Shown here piece after piece: positions 6,165 through 8,584 of a DNA stretch of 8,584 nucleotides. Under the pieces are notes generated by a model. It made no database searches, was not told the origin of the DNA, and worked only from the letters and a program-made list of their open reading frames with translations. The first letter of the stretch is position 1. Every line of letters begins with the position of its first letter. A program made the translations under genes and the position numbers. The stretch covers positions 1 through 8,584 of the forward strand of contig WFMO01000248.1 of assembly GCA_015489055.1 (NCBI GenBank), read 5' to 3'. This DNA comes from Helicobacteraceae bacterium. GTDB taxonomy: Bacteria; Campylobacterota; Campylobacteria; Campylobacterales; Sulfurimonadaceae.

Positions 6165-6913
6165 AAAATGAACAAAAAAAATTGGCTGTTTTGATAGATG
6201 CAGACAATGCACAGACGAGCATCATAGAGGGTCTGTTGGAGGAGATTGCCAATTTGGGAGTCGCAAGCGTAAAGAGAGTCTATGGTGATTGGACGGATAT
6301 GCGTCTTAAAAGCTGGAAAAAAATTTTATTAGAATACGGCATCGAACCTATCCAGCAGTTTGCTTATACGACAGGTAAAAATGCGACTGATTCAGCTCTT
6401 ATTATAGATGCTATGGATCTGCTCTATACAGATACATTTGATGGTTTTTGTATAGTATCTAGTGATAGTGATTTTACACGTCTTGCCTCAAGAGTAAGAC
6501 AAAGCGGATTGTTGGCGTACGGATTTGGTGAAAAAAAGACACCAAGAGCTTTTATGAGTGCCTGTGATAAATTTATATATACTGAAAATTTACGTGCAAG
6601 TGTGATTCATGAGATAAAAAAGAGCAATCATAAAATCAAAGATATTTTAAAAGATAAAAAGATGATATTAATTTTAAGAAACATGGTTGAAGATATTTCA
6701 GATGATTCCGGATGGTCATATTTAGGATCTGTCGGCATTAAAATTGCCAACTACATGCCGGATTTTGATCCACGAAATTATGGGTTTAAGAAATTAATTG
6801 ACCTTATGAAAGCTGTATCATTGTTTGAGTTTAAAGATAATTCAACAGCTAAGGCAAAGGCTGTATATGTAAGAGTAAAGCGTCAAAGAGGATATCTTGA
6901 TGACGATAGCTGA
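6161..6913 (+). CDS. NYN-domain putative ribonuclease with C-terminal OST-HTH/LOTUS domain
   Basis: Residues 7-145 form a NYN (LabA-like, PIN-fold) domain. Acidic residues sit where this family binds a metal: Asp13 and Asp15 (VLIDADN), Asp77 and Asp83 (TDSALIIDAMDLL), and Asp102 and Asp104 (SSDSDFTRLA). Residues about 165-240 match the OST-HTH/LOTUS domain, with the features LRNMV, GWSYLGSVG, PDFDPRNYGFKKL, FEF and VYVRV. NYN proteins are predicted or shown RNases and LOTUS is an RNA-binding module, so an RNA-processing role is inferred; the target is unknown. The start is TTG at 6161, overlapping the TPR gene's stop as TTGA, with AGGGTG (6150-6155) upstream. No in-frame ATG lies near the domain start. 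The gene's 3' end overlaps the Nif3-like gene by 14 nt. The domain calls are firm. Confidence 0.92.
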   Translation: MKNEQKKLAVLIDADNAQTSIIEGLLEEIANLGVASVKRVYGDWTDMRLKSWKKILLEYGIEPIQQFAYTTGKNATDSALIIDAMDLLYTDTFDGFCIVSSDSDFTRLASRVRQSGLLAYGFGEKKTPRAFMSACDKFIYTENLRASVIHEIKKSNHKIKDILKDKKMILILRNMVEDISDDSGWSYLGSVGIKIANYMPDFDPRNYGFKKLIDLMKAVSLFEFKDNSTAKAKAVYVRVKRQRGYLDDDS

Positions 6914-7622
6914 GATTTATAATCATCTTGAATTATTGTCGAGTTTTTCATTGCAAGAGAGTTGGGATAATTCAGGACTATTGATTGGTGGCATGCAAGA
7001 GAGTGTGGATAAGATTTATCTCAGTATTGATATTGACGAGAAGTTAATTGACACAATCGATGCGAATTCATTGTTAATTACGCATCATCCTGTTGTTTTT
7101 GATAAAATCAAACAGTTGCAGTTTGATAGATATCCAGCCAATTTGATACGCAAGATGATACAAAAAAATATCTCCAATATAGCCATGCATACAAATTTTG
7201 ACAAAACTCATCTAAATAAATATGTAGCTACACAGATTTTAAAATGGCCTATTATTAAACAAGATGGATTTGTACTTTATTTAGAGGTTGATGAAATATT
7301 TGATACATTTGTACAAAAAGTCTCCGATATTTTTCATTTAAATCATCCAAGATGTGTAAAGGCTGGAGATACAATTAAAACCGTAGCACTTGTTACGGGT
7401 TCTGGGGCTTCTTTAATCGGCCAGATTCAGGCAGATTGTTTTTTGACAGGAGACATTAAATACCATGATGCAATGCAGGCAAAAAGTATCAATTTATCCA
7501 TGATTGATATAGGACATTATGAAAGTGAGTGCTTTTTTGGAGAAATTTTGCAAAAGTATTTGAAAAATTTAGGATTAGCGGTTATAATTTCACAATCAGA
7601 GAATCCTTTTTTGTATATATAA
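6900..7622 (+). CDS. Nif3-like dinuclear metal-centre protein (YbgI/DUF34 family)
   Basis: This belongs to the Nif3/YbgI family of hexameric proteins with a two-metal centre. Some databases name them GTP cyclohydrolase 1 type 2, but the true cellular role is unsettled. The 240-residue product is the short form without the PII-like insertion. Metal ligands are complete: His62-His63 (ITHHPVVF), Asp101 (MHTNFD), and His206 with Glu210 (GHYESE). The N-terminal ESWDNSGLLIG (residues 20-30) is also characteristic. I chose the ATG at 6900 over the TTG at 6897 because AGAGGA (6887-6892) is then 7 nt away. The gene overlaps the end of the NYN gene. In Helicobacter and Campylobacter a homologue precedes the zinc-ribbon gene in the same order (from memory). 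Confidence 0.93.
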   Translation: MTIAEIYNHLELLSSFSLQESWDNSGLLIGGMQESVDKIYLSIDIDEKLIDTIDANSLLITHHPVVFDKIKQLQFDRYPANLIRKMIQKNISNIAMHTNFDKTHLNKYVATQILKWPIIKQDGFVLYLEVDEIFDTFVQKVSDIFHLNHPRCVKAGDTIKTVALVTGSGASLIGQIQADCFLTGDIKYHDAMQAKSINLSMIDIGHYESECFFGEILQKYLKNLGLAVIISQSENPFLYI

Positions 7623-7656
7623 GGACTTGTTTGCTACACATAACAAAAGGAATTAG

Positions 7657-8379
7657 ATGAATGAGCATTTAAAACAATTGGTCGATCTATCCAAAATCGA
7701 CAAAGAGATAGACGCTTTTGAACCTCAAATAGACGAGGCTAACTATAAATATGAGGCTGTTTTGGCTAAAAAAAATAATATCGATAAAGATATTAATGAG
7801 CTTGAAGAAGAGATTAAAGCAAATACTCTAAAAAAACATAAAAATGAATTGCATTTGAGTGAATTGTCTCAAAAATTAGAAGAAAATAAAAAAAAGTCTT
7901 CAACCATTAAGACAGAGCGTGAAATGAAATCATTGCAACTTGAAGAAGAGATAGCTAAAGAACAGATAAATTTTGCCAATGAAGAGATTGAGCGTTTTGA
8001 TAAAATCATATCAACTATGCGTGATAAAATCAATGAGCTAGCTACTGCTAAAGATGAGATAGAGCAAACATTGCAGACGGTTAAAGCTGAAGTGGATAAG
8101 AAAATCAACTCTATTGACAAAGAACGTCAGGTTGTTTTTGATAAAAAAGAGAAATTGGTATCTAAAATTAATCAAAAAGGCTTGGTATTTTATCAAAAAA
8201 TTCGGCGCTGGGCAAAAAATACAACAGCAGTTGAGGTACGAGATCAAGCTTGTATGGGCTGTTTTATGCTTATTAACGATAAAGTATATGCAGATGTTAT
8301 CAAAGGCGAAGATATCGTATTGTGCCCACATTGCGGTAGGATTTTATATATGCCAGAAGACGAAGCAATCGAAGCATAG
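7657..8379 (+). CDS. Coiled-coil C4 zinc-ribbon protein, HP0958/Cj0706-like
   Basis: The first 175 or so of 240 residues are a long, charged, heptad-like helical hairpin rich in Glu and Lys. The C-terminal part is a zinc ribbon with CxxC pairs at Cys199/Cys202 and Cys223/Cys226. This architecture and the neighbouring genes match H. pylori HP0958. That protein is known to be needed for stable RpoN (sigma54) and flagellar gene expression, and to bind flaA mRNA. A similar role here is inferred by homology and position. The ATG at 7657 has AAAAGGAA (7645-7652) upstream. A 34-nt gap separates it from the Nif3-like gene, and waaA begins 4 nt after its TAG. A general RNA- or protein-binding role, not tied to flagella, is the main alternative. 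Confidence 0.88.
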   Translation: MNEHLKQLVDLSKIDKEIDAFEPQIDEANYKYEAVLAKKNNIDKDINELEEEIKANTLKKHKNELHLSELSQKLEENKKKSSTIKTEREMKSLQLEEEIAKEQINFANEEIERFDKIISTMRDKINELATAKDEIEQTLQTVKAEVDKKINSIDKERQVVFDKKEKLVSKINQKGLVFYQKIRRWAKNTTAVEVRDQACMGCFMLINDKVYADVIKGEDIVLCPHCGRILYMPEDEAIEA

Positions 8380-8382
8380 GCT

Positions 8383-8584
8383 TTGAAGCTGTTTTTTTTC
8401 TTATATTATCTAAGTGCCTGCATAATATATATCGTCTCGTTACCAATTTTATTGGTACTGATATTTAAGAAAAAGTACCGTAGTTCCATACCTGCCCGTT
8501 TTTTTTTGTTTAACAATAAAAGATTTAAAAACTCTGGCGGTTTGTGGTTTCATGTCTGTTCATTAGGCGAAGCCAAAGCGTTAA
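8383..8584 (+). CDS. waaA: 3-deoxy-D-manno-octulosonic acid (Kdo) transferase, 5' part
   Basis: WaaA (KdtA) adds Kdo from CMP-Kdo to lipid A precursor at the inner membrane. Only the first 67 codons lie in the window. They encode an N-terminal hydrophobic anchor (LYYLSACIIYIVSLPILLVLI read in parts, residues 7-27), then KYRSSIPARFF, where E. coli has its YRKRWGERYGF-type segment. The glycosyltransferase-type active-site motif CSLGEAKAL follows, in which Glu63 corresponds to the conserved catalytic Glu. No in-frame ATG exists in this stretch. The first start-like codon after the in-frame TAG (8377-8379) is TTG at 8383, which I take as the start; its ribosome site is poor (TAGG). CTG at 8389 is less likely. 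The gene follows the zinc-ribbon gene with 3 nt between them, the same order as in H. pylori and C. jejuni. Confidence 0.85.
   Translation, partial: MKLFFFLYYLSACIIYIVSLPILLVLIFKKKYRSSIPARFFLFNNKRFKNSGGLWFHVCSLGEAKAL

Noticed and set aside
8038..8331. Open frames on both strands overlapping the zinc-ribbon gene
   Set aside because: They lie within a gene with a complete C4 zinc ribbon and a coiled coil, and have no start signals or domains of their own.
8371..8398. Small hairpin plus T-run after the zinc-ribbon gene, resembling a terminator
   Set aside because: The stem is only 4-5 bp and not directly followed by the T-run. The T-run itself encodes the Phe residues at the start of waaA, which is expected to be co-transcribed.

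Overview
The window looks like an ordinary chromosomal segment of an AT-rich epsilonproteobacterium (Campylobacterota). The evidence is the protein style of MnmA, L28, ArgJ and PPK1, the Campylobacter/Helicobacter-type promoter before rpmB (T-rich upstream DNA plus an extended -10, no clear -35), and the gene order Nif3-like / zinc-ribbon coiled-coil protein / waaA. That order matches my memory of Helicobacter pylori HP0959-HP0958-HP0957 and Campylobacter jejuni Cj0705-Cj0706-Cj0707. A free-living Sulfurimonas-like genus is possible, but the genus cannot be fixed from the sequence alone.

Layout. Positions 1-660 hold the 3' part of mnmA (tRNA 2-thiolation), followed by two small hairpins and a strong promoter for rpmB (ribosomal protein L28, 741-929) with its own terminator. 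argJ (arginine biosynthesis, 1080-2261) follows on the + strand and ends 1 nt from a convergent gene. Three genes on the - strand read right to left as a tight operon: ppk1 (5512-3416), a gamma-class carbonic anhydrase-like protein (3412-2885) and a TRIC/UPF0126 membrane protein (2883-2263). The gaps between them are 3 and 1 nt.

A divergent intergenic region of about 85 nt (5513-5597) contains overlapping promoter elements and a perfect 15-nt palindrome. From it a + strand operon runs to the window end: a membrane-anchored TPR protein, a NYN-nuclease/OST-HTH (LOTUS) protein, a Nif3-like metal protein, an HP0958-like coiled-coil zinc-ribbon protein and the start of waaA (Kdo transferase). Start and stop codons overlap at the first two junctions, and the later gaps are 34 and 3 nt.

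Most genes are housekeeping. The less-explored parts are the TPR plus NYN-LOTUS pair placed before the conserved Nif3/zinc-ribbon/waaA block, the ppk1-carbonic anhydrase-TRIC operon, and the operator-like palindrome between them. I saw no mobile element, CRISPR array, tRNA, rRNA or phage gene. No unexplained stretch exceeds about 150 nt. I found no convincing new defence or other undescribed system.
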